This document shows positions 1 to 6,747 of a stretch of DNA of 12,043 nucleotides, piece after piece. How positions within the stretch are numbered: position 1 is the first letter of the stretch; the number at the start of each line of letters is the position of its first letter. The notes under the pieces were generated by a model. It searched no databases. It saw only the letters and a list, made by a program, of their open reading frames with translations, and was not told the origin of the DNA. This stretch comes from Bacillota bacterium. Its GTDB lineage: Bacteria > Bacillota > Clostridia > Lachnospirales > Lachnospiraceae. The DNA lies in assembly GCA_023411555.1 (NCBI GenBank), contig JAEYOQ010000003.1, positions 1-12,043 of the forward strand, written 5' to 3'. Position numbers and translations under genes: made by a program.

Positions 1-168
1 CTGTTTCCAGATACGGTTCGTAACGAATTGACAAAGTCAATCCATTAATGAAAATCTATTTTTGAGACCCATGTGAAGTCTCAATGTTTTAGAATTTTCA
101 GGGTTGTTTCACTGTTCAATTATCAAGGTTCGTTTTGCTTAGCGTTTATTTTCTTTAACGCGTCAGCA
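1..168 (-). other. 5' leader of an rRNA operon (16S gene lies beyond the left edge)
   Basis: This is the transcribed region downstream of the rRNA-type promoter at 175-203, read leftward. The minus strand carries a stretch around 110-135 (AACCTTGATAATTGAACAGT) that resembles the conserved antitermination-type element seen in clostridial rRNA leaders and 16S-23S spacers. It also holds three inverted repeats: TTGAGAC/GTCTCAA (62-68 and 78-84), ATTGAC/GTCAAT (27-32 and 36-41) and TTCGT-A-ACGAA (17-27). These could be leader or processing structures. No mature 16S sequence is present, so the rRNA gene itself is inferred only from the promoter and leader. No protein-coding gene is visible between 1 and 317. 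Confidence 0.6.
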
Positions 169-174
169 AAATAA

Positions 175-203
175 ATGATATCACATGTAAATCTCTTTGT
201 CAA
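175..203 (-). promoter_or_regulatory. Strong rRNA-type promoter reading leftward
   Basis: On the minus strand a perfect -35 TTGACA (198-203) and a -10 TATCAT (175-180) are separated by 17 bp. Immediately upstream (about 204-240) are dense A/T tracts like an UP element. The consensus -35, optimal spacing and UP-like tract fit a stable-RNA promoter. Predicted initiation is near 168. The downstream sequence looks like an rRNA leader, which is why I assign it to an rrn operon outside the window. Confidence 0.78.
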
Positions 204-317
204 CAACTTTTTACCCTAAATTTTTTATTTTTTTAAAACAATTAATCAAACTCAAACAATGCCCGTGAAATCCCGTATAATAGGGCTTTTATATAGTTCT
301 CGATTGGCAATTTGTTT

Positions 318-1013
318 TTATTTTTTTAAGTATACTTGCGTAAAAGGACAAACAAGGACGCACTTACCGCACAAAGTTGCCTCAATATTTAATCGATCCT
401 TTGTGATTTTACGAGCTGCTTTTTTACATTTAGCAGGATCATACAGGCTCTCTCTTTCAGATGTTATATTCCAATTGATCCCAGTTATAGCTTCGCCAGG
501 ACATGCTTCCTTGCAACGCATACAACCTTTACAATTTGATTCATTGATTGATTGATCTGCCTGTAGGCTTGCATTCGTCAGAATTGCCGAAATACGTACA
601 GCACTTCCGTACTCCTTTGTTACAAGCATTGCGTTCTTTCCTATCCAACCGATCCCGGCTCGGGTAGCAACGGTCTTATGAGGTAGAGCCGAACTATATT
701 CTTTCACTGTCCTTGAAACCTCCGAAGTCGTCTGAGCAATAGCTTCATATCCAAAGCTTTGTATGTATTGTGCTCCATAAGTAACGATCTCATCCAACTT
801 ATAATTTAAATTATCATAAGCAAGGCGGTATTCCAATGTTGGTCCGTTTTCAATTCCCCTAATAACATCCGGATCTATGGCTACAGCAACGGCTATTCCA
901 AAAGTCATATTCCTTCTTGCATCGACCGGTAGCATCGAAATATCCCCAACGCCAACTTTATCAGCTCCAAATCGTTTAAGCTCATTCTTTACAGCTATTG
1001 TGAAATCTACCAT
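318..1013 (-). CDS. QueG-like double [4Fe-4S] cluster protein, short form, function unknown
   Basis: A 231-residue protein related to the N-terminal and ferredoxin-like parts of epoxyqueuosine reductase (QueG). The motif RAGIGWIGKN (about 118-127) is a QueG-family hallmark. Residues 161-171 give CxxCxxCxxxCP, followed by C196 in a DPAKC context and C215xxC218xxxC222P: eight cysteines, enough for two [4Fe-4S] clusters in the QueG arrangement. It differs from true QueG (about 380 residues) in lacking the C-terminal HEAT-like region, and the D(S/T)xPxxE segment that carries the catalytic Asp just before RAGxGWIGKN reads SALPHKTVA here. Cobalamin-dependent queuosine synthesis is therefore doubtful; a redox role is inference. 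I chose the ATG at 1013 because AGGAGG stands just upstream; an in-frame ATG at 1106 has no ribosome binding site. It appears to be a single-gene unit with no clear terminator before the rRNA promoter. Confidence 0.8.
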   Translation of the reverse strand: MVDFTIAVKNELKRFGADKVGVGDISMLPVDARRNMTFGIAVAVAIDPDVIRGIENGPTLEYRLAYDNLNYKLDEIVTYGAQYIQSFGYEAIAQTTSEVSRTVKEYSSALPHKTVATRAGIGWIGKNAMLVTKEYGSAVRISAILTNASLQADQSINESNCKGCMRCKEACPGEAITGINWNITSERESLYDPAKCKKAARKITKDRLNIEATLCGKCVLVCPFTQVYLKK

Positions 1014-1152
1014 AATTACCTCCTCGCTTATATCTTGCTCATAGCTTTTCTCAATAAAATAATACACCCTCGCATCATCATTAGTACCATTTGATCTTTT
1101 ATGCATACTAAGTGACTAAAAGCAAATGTAATTCATTTACTTATTTTAGTGT

Positions 1153-1161
1153 ATTATACCA
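1153..1161 (-). promoter_or_regulatory. Extended -10 promoter for the QueG-like gene
   Basis: The minus strand reads TGG-TATAAT, a perfect -10 with the extended TGn element. No good -35 is seen at the usual distance (TGCGAA is the nearest), which is acceptable for extended -10 promoters. Predicted start near 1146 gives a leader of about 130 nt before the ATG at 1013. It lies downstream of the merR terminator, so the QueG-like gene appears to be transcribed independently. Confidence 0.55.
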
Positions 1162-1220
1162 TGTATTCTTCTAGTTCGCATTATTAAAGTATTTATCTTT
1201 CCAATAGACTTCGCTTTGAT

Positions 1221-1272
1221 AAATTAAAAATGCTATACAACAGGTCATCATTTTACTTGTTGTATAGCATTT
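1221..1272 (-). terminator. Intrinsic terminator of the merR-family gene
   Basis: A perfect 15-bp inverted repeat (1228-1242 with 1258-1272; arm AAATGCTATACAACA) with a 15-nt loop lies 46 bp past the merR stop codon. On the minus strand it is followed by a T-rich tail (TTTTTAATTT, 1230-1221). The stem is AT-rich but long and perfect. Confidence 0.75.
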
Positions 1273-1318
1273 AATATTAATGACATCTTTCTATCATTTA
1301 ATACCTCGTACCAACTTC

Positions 1319-2146
1319 CTATGCAATCGGTACCTGGAGTTCAGTAATATACTCCTCCGCGTCATCTGTAATCCACTCACCCTTGTGATATATCTCACGA
1401 AGGGGACCACACATTTTATAACCATTCTGTCTAATCCAATCATATAAAGCTTCATATGCTCCAGATATGGTTGTGAAGGGCCCTTTATGTACTAGGCAAA
1501 CCATCTTCTCTACTGCCGGTAGCTCGTATACCTTGATCTCAGCTGATTCCGGAATACTTTTAGTAATTGGTTCTACAACTTCCACCTCCAAAGTCGAGGT
1601 AGAATCCAAATCAGACCACGCTCTGTGATACAACATCATACAAGGTATTGTTCGCTTCCCACCCATCTTATCAATGTGAACATTAACCTTTTCCCACATA
1701 TCAGTCAGCTCTTCGTCAAATTTACTACTATGAAAGCTTCTACGTAACGATGCAATTTTAATAGCTTCTACACTTTTAATTGTTATTTCATTCATTTGGG
1801 GTATGCCTCCATTCTTGATTAAAAAGATATTGGTTCGGAGACGTTCCAGCCTATTGAGCTCTTTGTTAAGCTCTTCCTCCAGCATTAGAGATTTACTCTC
1901 CAATAAACCAATCAAGGAGGATAAAGAAAGATTTCGGTTCAGTACTGCAGCAATTTCCTCAAGGGAGAAATTAGCATCCTTTAGTGCCATAATCTTATTA
2001 ACCATCACCAATTGACTGGCCTCATAATACCGATAACCAGTAGATGAATCCACCCTTGCAGGTTCAAGAATCCTCATTTTGTCATAATGGTATAGGGTAT
2101 CAATGGATAGTCCACATAGCTTTGAGAACTCGCCGATTCGAAACAT
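1319..2146 (-). CDS. MerR-family transcriptional regulator with GyrI-like effector domain
   Basis: A 275-residue regulator of the BmrR type. Residues 1-70 form the MerR winged helix-turn-helix (IGEFSKLCGLSIDTLYHYDK, then the STGYRYYEASQL wing). Residues about 72-112 are a Leu/Glu-rich dimerisation helix, and residues about 118-275 match the GyrI-like small-molecule-binding fold, ending with the typical GPFTTI...YEALYDWI...GYKMCGPLREIYH segment. Such proteins bind lipophilic or cationic compounds and activate promoters with over-long spacers by twisting DNA. The start is fixed by MerR homology from residue 1 and by GGAG about 6 nt upstream. Its promoter carries a palindrome in a 19-bp spacer, so autoregulation is likely. 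No transporter or enzyme target is adjacent, so the ligand and regulon cannot be read from context. Confidence 0.9.
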   Translation of the reverse strand: MFRIGEFSKLCGLSIDTLYHYDKMRILEPARVDSSTGYRYYEASQLVMVNKIMALKDANFSLEEIAAVLNRNLSLSSLIGLLESKSLMLEEELNKELNRLERLRTNIFLIKNGGIPQMNEITIKSVEAIKIASLRRSFHSSKFDEELTDMWEKVNVHIDKMGGKRTIPCMMLYHRAWSDLDSTSTLEVEVVEPITKSIPESAEIKVYELPAVEKMVCLVHKGPFTTISGAYEALYDWIRQNGYKMCGPLREIYHKGEWITDDAEEYITELQVPIA

Positions 2147-2169
2147 TCCGTTCTCCTTTCTTCAGGCCT

Positions 2170-2187
2170 ACAGGTGTGCACCCCTGT
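2170..2187. repeat. Imperfect 18-bp palindrome in the merR leader
   Basis: ACAGGTGTGCACCCCTGT is self-complementary except for one pair. It lies about +5 to +22 relative to the predicted merR transcription start. With no loop it is more likely a protein-binding site on DNA than an RNA hairpin. Function unknown. Confidence 0.4.
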
Positions 2188-2198
2188 CGTCTGAAATA

Positions 2199-2229
2199 AT
2201 TGTAAGCCCTTGGGTAACCCAAGAGTCAA
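2199..2229 (-). promoter_or_regulatory. MerR-type promoter with operator in a 19-bp spacer
   Basis: On the minus strand a -35 TTGACT (2224-2229) and a -10 TACAAT (2199-2204) are separated by 19 bp, the over-long spacing typical of MerR-controlled promoters. The spacer contains the perfect dyad CTTGGGT-A-ACCCAAG (2209-2223). It lies directly upstream of the merR-family gene, so this is probably its own autoregulated promoter and shows the likely recognition sequence. Confidence 0.82.
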
Positions 2230-2243
2230 CCGTTTTTTACACG

Positions 2244-2273
2244 AAAAAAGCGTACCTATTGGTACGCTTTTTT
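2244..2273 (-). terminator. Intrinsic terminator of tRNA-Ser
   Basis: AAAAAAGCGTACC (2244-2256), loop TATT (2257-2260), GGTACGCTTTTTT (2261-2273). A 7-bp GC-containing stem is flanked by A6/T6, starting 4 bp past the tRNA 3' end and giving a T6 tail on either strand. On the minus strand it ends tRNA-Ser and any read-through from the fumarase genes. It sits 14 bp upstream of the merR -35. Confidence 0.85.
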
Positions 2274-2276
2274 GTA

Positions 2277-2364
2277 CGGAGAAAGAGGGATTTGAACCCT
2301 CGCGCCGGTTGCCCGACCTACACCCTTAGCAGGGGCGCCTCTTCGGCCTCTTGAGTATTTCTCC
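2277..2364 (-). tRNA. tRNA-Ser (anticodon GCU)
   Basis: The minus strand folds as a class II tRNA: acceptor stem GGAGAAA/TTTCTCC with discriminator G (2277), D stem CTC/GAG, anticodon stem CGCCC/GGGTG with loop CTGCTAA, a long variable arm with a GGTCGG...CCGGC-type stem, and T arm GAGGG-TTCAAAT-CCCTC. The anticodon GCT is at 2328-2330 and reads AGC/AGU codons. The long variable arm is the serine identity feature. CCA is not encoded. It has its own promoter (2465-2493) and terminator (2244-2273). Confidence 0.95.
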
Positions 2365-2464
2365 AGATCCGAACTTTGTCAGTTCTTTATGCAAGAGGAA
2401 TGAATAAATCAATTCTCTTGGTTTAATTTATTGCTATCTGCTATTTCTCACAGAAGCAAAATCT

Positions 2465-2493
2465 AGTATACCAAATAACTTGAGGTTTGTCAA
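2465..2493 (-). promoter_or_regulatory. Promoter of tRNA-Ser, overlapping the fumarase beta stop codon
   Basis: On the minus strand the -35 TTGACA (2488-2493) and -10 TATACT (2465-2470) are separated by 17 bp. The TGA stop of the fumarase beta gene (2490-2492) lies inside the -35. Predicted start near 2458 gives a leader of about 94 nt that can form a hairpin (CAAGAG/CTCTTG, about 2392-2420) before the mature tRNA. Confidence 0.75.
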
Positions 2494-3032
2494 CAATTTT
2501 GCATCACTATTTCATATAAATTATTTCCTTTGGAGTCAATGACGACAATTACGGGAAATTCCTCAACATATAATTCTCTGATTGCTTCTGTACCAAGGTC
2601 ATCATAAGCGATTATTCTGCTACTTTTAATCTTCTTCGATAATAGAGCGCCTGCTCCACCAACTGCAGCAAAATAAACAGCTTTATTGTGAATCATCGCT
2701 TCAATAACCTCTTGACTCCGTTTTCCTTTTCCAATCATGCCCTTTAAGCCATTATCCAACAGCATCGGTGTATATTTATCCATACGGCTACTGGTGGTTG
2801 GTCCTGCCGAACCGATTACCTGCCCTTCCCTTTCCGGTGTAGGCCCCAGATAGTAGATAATATTATTCTGTAAATCAATCGGTATACTACCACCCTGAAG
2901 CATAGTATCATAAATTCTCTGATGGGCAGCATCCCTAGCCGTATATATCGTTCCTGTGATATATACATAGTCTCCTGCGCTGAGTTCTTCTACCTTCTGT
3001 ACAGTTAAAGGTGTTGTGATGTACTGATCCAT
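2490..3032 (-). CDS. fumB: Fumarate hydratase, class I (Fe-S), beta subunit
   Basis: A 180-residue homologue of the C-terminal half of class I fumarases, which in this lineage are split into two chains that hydrate fumarate to (S)-malate. Conserved motifs are ARDAAH (about 37-42), the GPTTSSRMD segment, GKGKRS and the AVGGAGALL stretch that helps form the substrate pocket. I chose the ATG at 3032 because AAAGGGG lies 6 nt upstream and the protein then begins at the usual family position; the reading frame is open upstream to 3122 without a better ribosome binding site. The alpha subunit gene lies 188 bp upstream, unusually far. The paralogous L-tartrate dehydratase beta subunit is the main alternative and cannot be fully excluded by eye. 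The symbol denotes the beta subunit, not the E. coli FumB isozyme. Confidence 0.87.
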   Translation of the reverse strand: MDQYITTPLTVQKVEELSAGDYVYITGTIYTARDAAHQRIYDTMLQGGSIPIDLQNNIIYYLGPTPEREGQVIGSAGPTTSSRMDKYTPMLLDNGLKGMIGKGKRSQEVIEAMIHNKAVYFAAVGGAGALLSKKIKSSRIIAYDDLGTEAIRELYVEEFPVIVVIDSKGNNLYEIVMQNC

Positions 3033-3064
3033 TTCAATCCCCTTTGATAAGCCTTTCAAAGTAT

Positions 3065-3108
3065 TTGTTATGGATATTAAATGGCACTTCATAGTATACC
3101 CATAACAA
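3065..3108. repeat. 9-bp inverted repeat flanking the fumarase beta -10
   Basis: TTGTTATGG (3065-3073) and CCATAACAA (3100-3108) are perfect inverted copies, 26 bp apart, enclosing the -10 candidate at 3093-3098. Each arm contains TTGTTA, which resembles a half-site of the redox regulator Rex, but the 26-bp gap is not the Rex arrangement. A regulatory role is inference. Confidence 0.45.
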
Positions 3109-3122
3109 TTTAATATAATCAA
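3093..3122 (-). promoter_or_regulatory. Candidate internal promoter for the fumarase beta gene
   Basis: On the minus strand TTGATT (3117-3122) and TATACT (3093-3098) are separated by 18 bp, within the long alpha-beta spacer. Predicted start near 3086 gives a leader of about 55 nt. The -35 lies inside a perfect 8-4-8 palindrome (3117-3136), and the -10 lies between the arms of another inverted repeat (3065-3108). Promoter quality is moderate. Confidence 0.45.
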
Positions 3123-3136
3123 TTATTAAATTGATT
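3117..3136. repeat. Perfect 8-4-8 palindrome over the fumarase beta -35
   Basis: AATCAATT (3117-3124), ATTA, AATTGATT (3129-3136). As DNA this is an operator-like palindrome overlapping the candidate -35; as RNA from upstream transcription it forms a weak AT hairpin. Confidence 0.45.
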
Positions 3137-3163
3137 TATTTAATATTTATACATGATTCTAGT

Positions 3164-3181
3164 AAGTCGTGTTTACGACTT
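3164..3181 (-). other. Small hairpin after the fumarase alpha gene
   Basis: AAGTCGT/ACGACTT, 7 bp with a 4-nt loop (AAAC on the transcribed strand), 39 bp past the fumarase alpha stop codon. No T-run follows on the minus strand, so it is not a convincing terminator. It may be an RNA stability or processing hairpin between the two subunit genes. Confidence 0.4.
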
Positions 3182-3220
3182 CTACCCGAGTTAAATTATA
3201 AGCGTATCCATACTCACTAT

Positions 3221-4063
3221 CTATAATTTGCGTGTAACATGGCGATTCACATGACAGCAGATATTAATGGCAAGAGGCAGACCTGCGATATGGGTTGGAT
3301 AGGTTTCAATATTAACTCCTAGTGCTGTCATCCGTCCACCCAGGCCTCCTGGTCCAATACCAAGCTGGTTAATCTCAGTTAATAACTCTTCCTCCAGGAC
3401 CCGAATATGCTCCAGATGTGAAGGTTGATTCAAGCTTCTTGTTAGGGCTTTTTTAGAAAGTAGGGTACACTTTTCAAAGCTTCCTCCAATGCCTACTCCA
3501 ACTATGATTGGTGGACAGGCATTTGGTCCGGCTAACTTCACCGTCTCCAGTACTGCCTTCTTAACACCCTCTATTCCGTCTGAGGGTTTTAGCATATATA
3601 CCCTGCTCATATTTTCACTTCCGAAACCCTTAGGTGCCACGGTTATTTCTAATCGATCTCCGGGAACAATCTCATAATGGATAATACCAGGTGTATTGTC
3701 CTTGGTATTAACACGGAGCAAGGGATCTCCAACTACTGACTTTCGAAGGTAGCCCTCTTCATACCCCTGACGGATTCCTTCATTGATTGCATCCTCCAAA
3801 AAGTCACCTTCAATTCGTACCTCCTGTCCAAGCTTGACAAATACTACTGTCATTCCGGTATCCTGACAGATCGGGATGTTTTCAGTGGATGCAACATCCA
3901 GATTCTCACTGAGCTGGCCTAGAATCTGCTTTCCCAGTGGGCTTACTTCTGCTTCGGCGGCACTACGAAGTCTGGATTCTACATCAGAAGCCAACATATA
4001 GTTGGCTTCGATACACATTTCTTTTATATGATTAATTATTAATTCGGTATTAATTATCCTCAT
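3221..4063 (-). CDS. fumA: Fumarate hydratase, class I (Fe-S), alpha subunit
   Basis: A 280-residue homologue of the N-terminal, cluster-binding half of class I fumarases. Three cysteines at the positions expected to hold the oxygen-sensitive [4Fe-4S] cluster are visible: C66 in IPICQDTGM, C183 in GPNACPP, and C270 in INICCHVNRH. GVGIGGSFEKC (about 189-199) and GPGGLGG (about 237-243) are further family motifs. Together with the beta subunit it should interconvert fumarate and malate in the cytoplasm, fitting an anaerobe with a branched TCA pathway. The ATG at 4063 lies inside the last codons of gyrA (14-nt overlap, different frame), with GAAAGAG as a weak ribosome binding site, suggesting translational coupling to gyrA. 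Tartrate dehydratase alpha subunit is the alternative. The symbol denotes the alpha subunit. Confidence 0.88.
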   Translation of the reverse strand: MRIINTELIINHIKEMCIEANYMLASDVESRLRSAAEAEVSPLGKQILGQLSENLDVASTENIPICQDTGMTVVFVKLGQEVRIEGDFLEDAINEGIRQGYEEGYLRKSVVGDPLLRVNTKDNTPGIIHYEIVPGDRLEITVAPKGFGSENMSRVYMLKPSDGIEGVKKAVLETVKLAGPNACPPIIVGVGIGGSFEKCTLLSKKALTRSLNQPSHLEHIRVLEEELLTEINQLGIGPGGLGGRMTALGVNIETYPTHIAGLPLAINICCHVNRHVTRKL

Positions 4064-6662
4064 TCTCTTTCTCGCTCTCTTCTGCTATCTGCTCGAAGGA
4101 GTCCTCTGAGAAATCATCATAGGAATCCTCTACTGAAAATTCACTAGCATCAACAACCTGATCTTCTTCATTAAGTTCATTTTCCAGATTCTTTATCAGT
4201 TCTTCCTCTGACGCAGTACTTTCTCTTACCTTGGTAAGATTAGCCACTTTAATATTCTTGTCAGCATCAATATCCATTAGCTTTACACCTGAGGTTATTC
4301 TTCCAAGTACAGAGATATCACTAACCATAATACGAATTATAATTCCTTCGTTTGTGATCAGCATTACTTCATTTTCCTCGTTTACTGCTTTTACTCCAAT
4401 CACATCACCGGTCTTATCGGTTATCTTATAGCATTTTACTCCCTTACCACCACGACGCTGAACAGTAAACTCATCCATCAGGGTACGTTTTCCTAAACCA
4501 TTCTCTGATACGAACAGAAGATACTCACCCTGGGTATGAAGCTGCATTCCTACTATTTCATCCTCTTCATTCAAGGTCATACCAATTACACCCATGGAAG
4601 TCCTTCCGGTTGGCCTTACATCCCGTTCATTAAAACGTATGCACATACCATCCTTGGTTACCAGAATAATATCTTTAAGATGATTTGTCGATTTTACCTC
4701 GATCAGTTCATCATCTTCTCTTAAATTAATTGCCTGAAGTCCGGTTTTTCTTATGTTTTCATATTCACTCATCGGAGTCTTCTTCACAATACCCTTCTTT
4801 GTTGCCATAAATAAAAAGCGCTCTTTATTGTATTCCTTTAGGGGTATAATCGCTGTGATTCGCTCCTCTGGTAACAGCTGAAGTAGATTAACAATAGCCG
4901 TACCTCTGGCTGTTCTTCCTGCTTCCGGTATCTCATATGCCTTCAACCGATATACCCTGCCCTTATTTGTAAAGAACATGATATAATGATGATTTGTTGT
5001 CATAAGAAGATCCTCGATGAAATCCTCTTCGATGGTTTGCATTCCCTTTATACCTTTACCACCACGATGCTGACTCTTAAAATTATCAACCGTCATACGC
5101 TTGATATAACCGAGTCTTGTCATTGCAATAACGGTATTTTCGTTGGGAATTAAATCCTCCATGGAAATATCGAATTCATCAAAGCCGATCTTAGTTCTTC
5201 TCTCATCCCCATATTTATCACGGATGATAGTGATTTCTTCCTTGATTACACCAAGTAATTTCTTCTCATCTGCTAAAATCGCCTTATATTCAGCGATCTT
5301 TGCCATAAGCTCAGCAAACTCAGCCTCCAGCCTTTCTCTTTCCAAGCCGGTTAGCGCACGAAGTCTCATGTCAATAATTGCCTGAGCCTGTACATCAGTC
5401 AGCGCGAAGCGCTCAATCAATTTTTCCTTGGCCGCATTTCCATTAGCGGATGAACGAATAATTCTAATAACCTCATCAATATTATCAAGAGCAATCAATA
5501 AGCCCTGTAAGATATGTGCTCGTTCTTCTGCTTTATTTAAATCATATTGGGTACGTCTTGTTACTACTTCCTTCTGATGCTTCAGATAGTAATCCAGCAT
5601 CTGATATAAATTGAGGATTCTTGGCTCGTTATTAACTAAGGCGAGTAAAATAACACCAAAGGTCTCCTGCAATTGAGTGTGTTTATATAACTGATTGAGC
5701 ATAACATTGGCATTTACATCCCTACGCAGCTCTATCACTATTCTCATACCAGTACGGTCTGATTCATCTCGTAACTCGGTGATTCCATCTATTTTCTTTT
5801 CCTTAACAAGCTCGGCAATCTTTTCTATCAATCGTGCCTTATTCACCATATAAGGGAGTTCGGTAACAACAATACGGTTCTTACCGTTTTGCATCGGTTC
5901 AATATCCGTAACTGCCCGTACACGTATTTTACCTCTACCGGTTCTATAAGCTTCCTCTATACCTCTTACTCCGAGTATTTCTGCCCCGGTAGGAAAATCT
6001 GGTCCCTTAATAATCTTGAGTATTTCATCAATATCTGTCTCCCTATCCTCTTCGACATGGTTATCAATGATTTTTATGACACCGTTTATAACCTCACGTA
6101 GATTGTGGGGAGGGATATTGGTAGCCATACCAACTGCGATACCGGAGGTACCATTAACCAATAGATTTGGGTATCTGGAGGGTAATACGGTCGGTTCTTT
6201 TTCAGTCTCATCAAAGTTTGGAATAAAATCTACAGTGTCTTTATTGATATCAGACAGCATCTCCATTGAAATTTTACTCAACCTTGCTTCGGTATAACGC
6301 ATCGCTGCGGCTCCGTCACCGTCAACAGAACCAAAATTACCATGTCCATCTACTAGCGGATATCTGGTAGAAAAATCCTGAGCCAACTTTACCAATGCCT
6401 CATAAATTGAGCTATCACCGTGAGGATGATATTTACCCATGGTATCACCGACGATACGCGCACATTTACGATGCGGTTTGTCAGGTCCATTATTCAATTC
6501 TATCATTGCATATAAAATTCTTCTTTGTACCGGCTTTAGACCATCTCTTACATCAGGCAAAGCACGTGCCGCGATTACTGACATTGCATACTCGATATAC
6601 GAGTTTTCCATTGTCTTCTTTAGATCGACGTCATGCACCTTGTCGAAGATATTCTCATCCAT
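4050..6662 (-). CDS. gyrA: DNA gyrase subunit A
   Basis: An 870-residue breakage-reunion subunit of the type II topoisomerase that introduces negative supercoils. The catalytic tyrosine is Y123 in AAMRYTEARLSK. The quinolone-determining region reads HPHGDSSIYE with Ser84 and Glu88, the usual susceptible-type residues. The C-terminal beta-pinwheel (about 500-815) has a GyrA box, QHRGGKG (531-537), and a second box-like copy, QRRGGKG (735-741). The last 50 or so residues are strongly acidic (Glu/Asp/Ser-rich), as in tails that tune supercoiling. Start: the ATG at 6662 has GGAGG 7-8 nt upstream; an in-frame ATG 7 codons earlier is less well placed. gyrB ends 85 bp upstream with no terminator between, so the two are probably co-transcribed. 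Confidence 0.98.
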   Translation of the reverse strand: MDENIFDKVHDVDLKKTMENSYIEYAMSVIAARALPDVRDGLKPVQRRILYAMIELNNGPDKPHRKCARIVGDTMGKYHPHGDSSIYEALVKLAQDFSTRYPLVDGHGNFGSVDGDGAAAMRYTEARLSKISMEMLSDINKDTVDFIPNFDETEKEPTVLPSRYPNLLVNGTSGIAVGMATNIPPHNLREVINGVIKIIDNHVEEDRETDIDEILKIIKGPDFPTGAEILGVRGIEEAYRTGRGKIRVRAVTDIEPMQNGKNRIVVTELPYMVNKARLIEKIAELVKEKKIDGITELRDESDRTGMRIVIELRRDVNANVMLNQLYKHTQLQETFGVILLALVNNEPRILNLYQMLDYYLKHQKEVVTRRTQYDLNKAEERAHILQGLLIALDNIDEVIRIIRSSANGNAAKEKLIERFALTDVQAQAIIDMRLRALTGLERERLEAEFAELMAKIAEYKAILADEKKLLGVIKEEITIIRDKYGDERRTKIGFDEFDISMEDLIPNENTVIAMTRLGYIKRMTVDNFKSQHRGGKGIKGMQTIEEDFIEDLLMTTNHHYIMFFTNKGRVYRLKAYEIPEAGRTARGTAIVNLLQLLPEERITAIIPLKEYNKERFLFMATKKGIVKKTPMSEYENIRKTGLQAINLREDDELIEVKSTNHLKDIILVTKDGMCIRFNERDVRPTGRTSMGVIGMTLNEEDEIVGMQLHTQGEYLLFVSENGLGKRTLMDEFTVQRRGGKGVKCYKITDKTGDVIGVKAVNEENEVMLITNEGIIIRIMVSDISVLGRITSGVKLMDIDADKNIKVANLTKVRESTASEEELIKNLENELNEEDQVVDASEFSVEDSYDDFSEDSFEQIAEESEKENEDN

Positions 6663-6747
6663 CGTTATTCCTCCGTTAATCATGACAAGTGAAACATTTT
6701 ACAGTTTCTTCTTGCATGCTCTTCATACAGCTTATCGTTCAAAACCC

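Noticed and set aside
244..300. Terminator for the QueG-like gene from the GCCC...GGGC repeat
   Set aside because: The stem is only about 4 bp and no T-run follows it on the minus strand, so termination there cannot be supported.
259..555. A 98-codon plus-strand frame at the left end
   Set aside because: It is antisense to the cysteine-rich end of the QueG-like gene, whose motifs are clearly real.
3065..3108. Possible Rex operator
   Set aside because: Only isolated TTGTTA half-sites are present; the arms are 26 bp apart and neither half has a matching partner at the Rex spacing.
3117..3136. Possible FNR site in the fumarase spacer
   Set aside because: The palindrome is AATCAATT...AATTGATT, the everted order of the FNR/CRP consensus TTGAT-N4-ATCAA, so it does not match that family.
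3164..3181. Terminator between the fumarase subunit genes
   Set aside because: The 7-bp hairpin is not followed by a T-run on the transcribed strand.
6380..6440. Quinolone-resistance substitution in GyrA
   Set aside because: The region reads HPHGDSSIYE, with Ser and Glu at the key positions, the normal susceptible-type residues.
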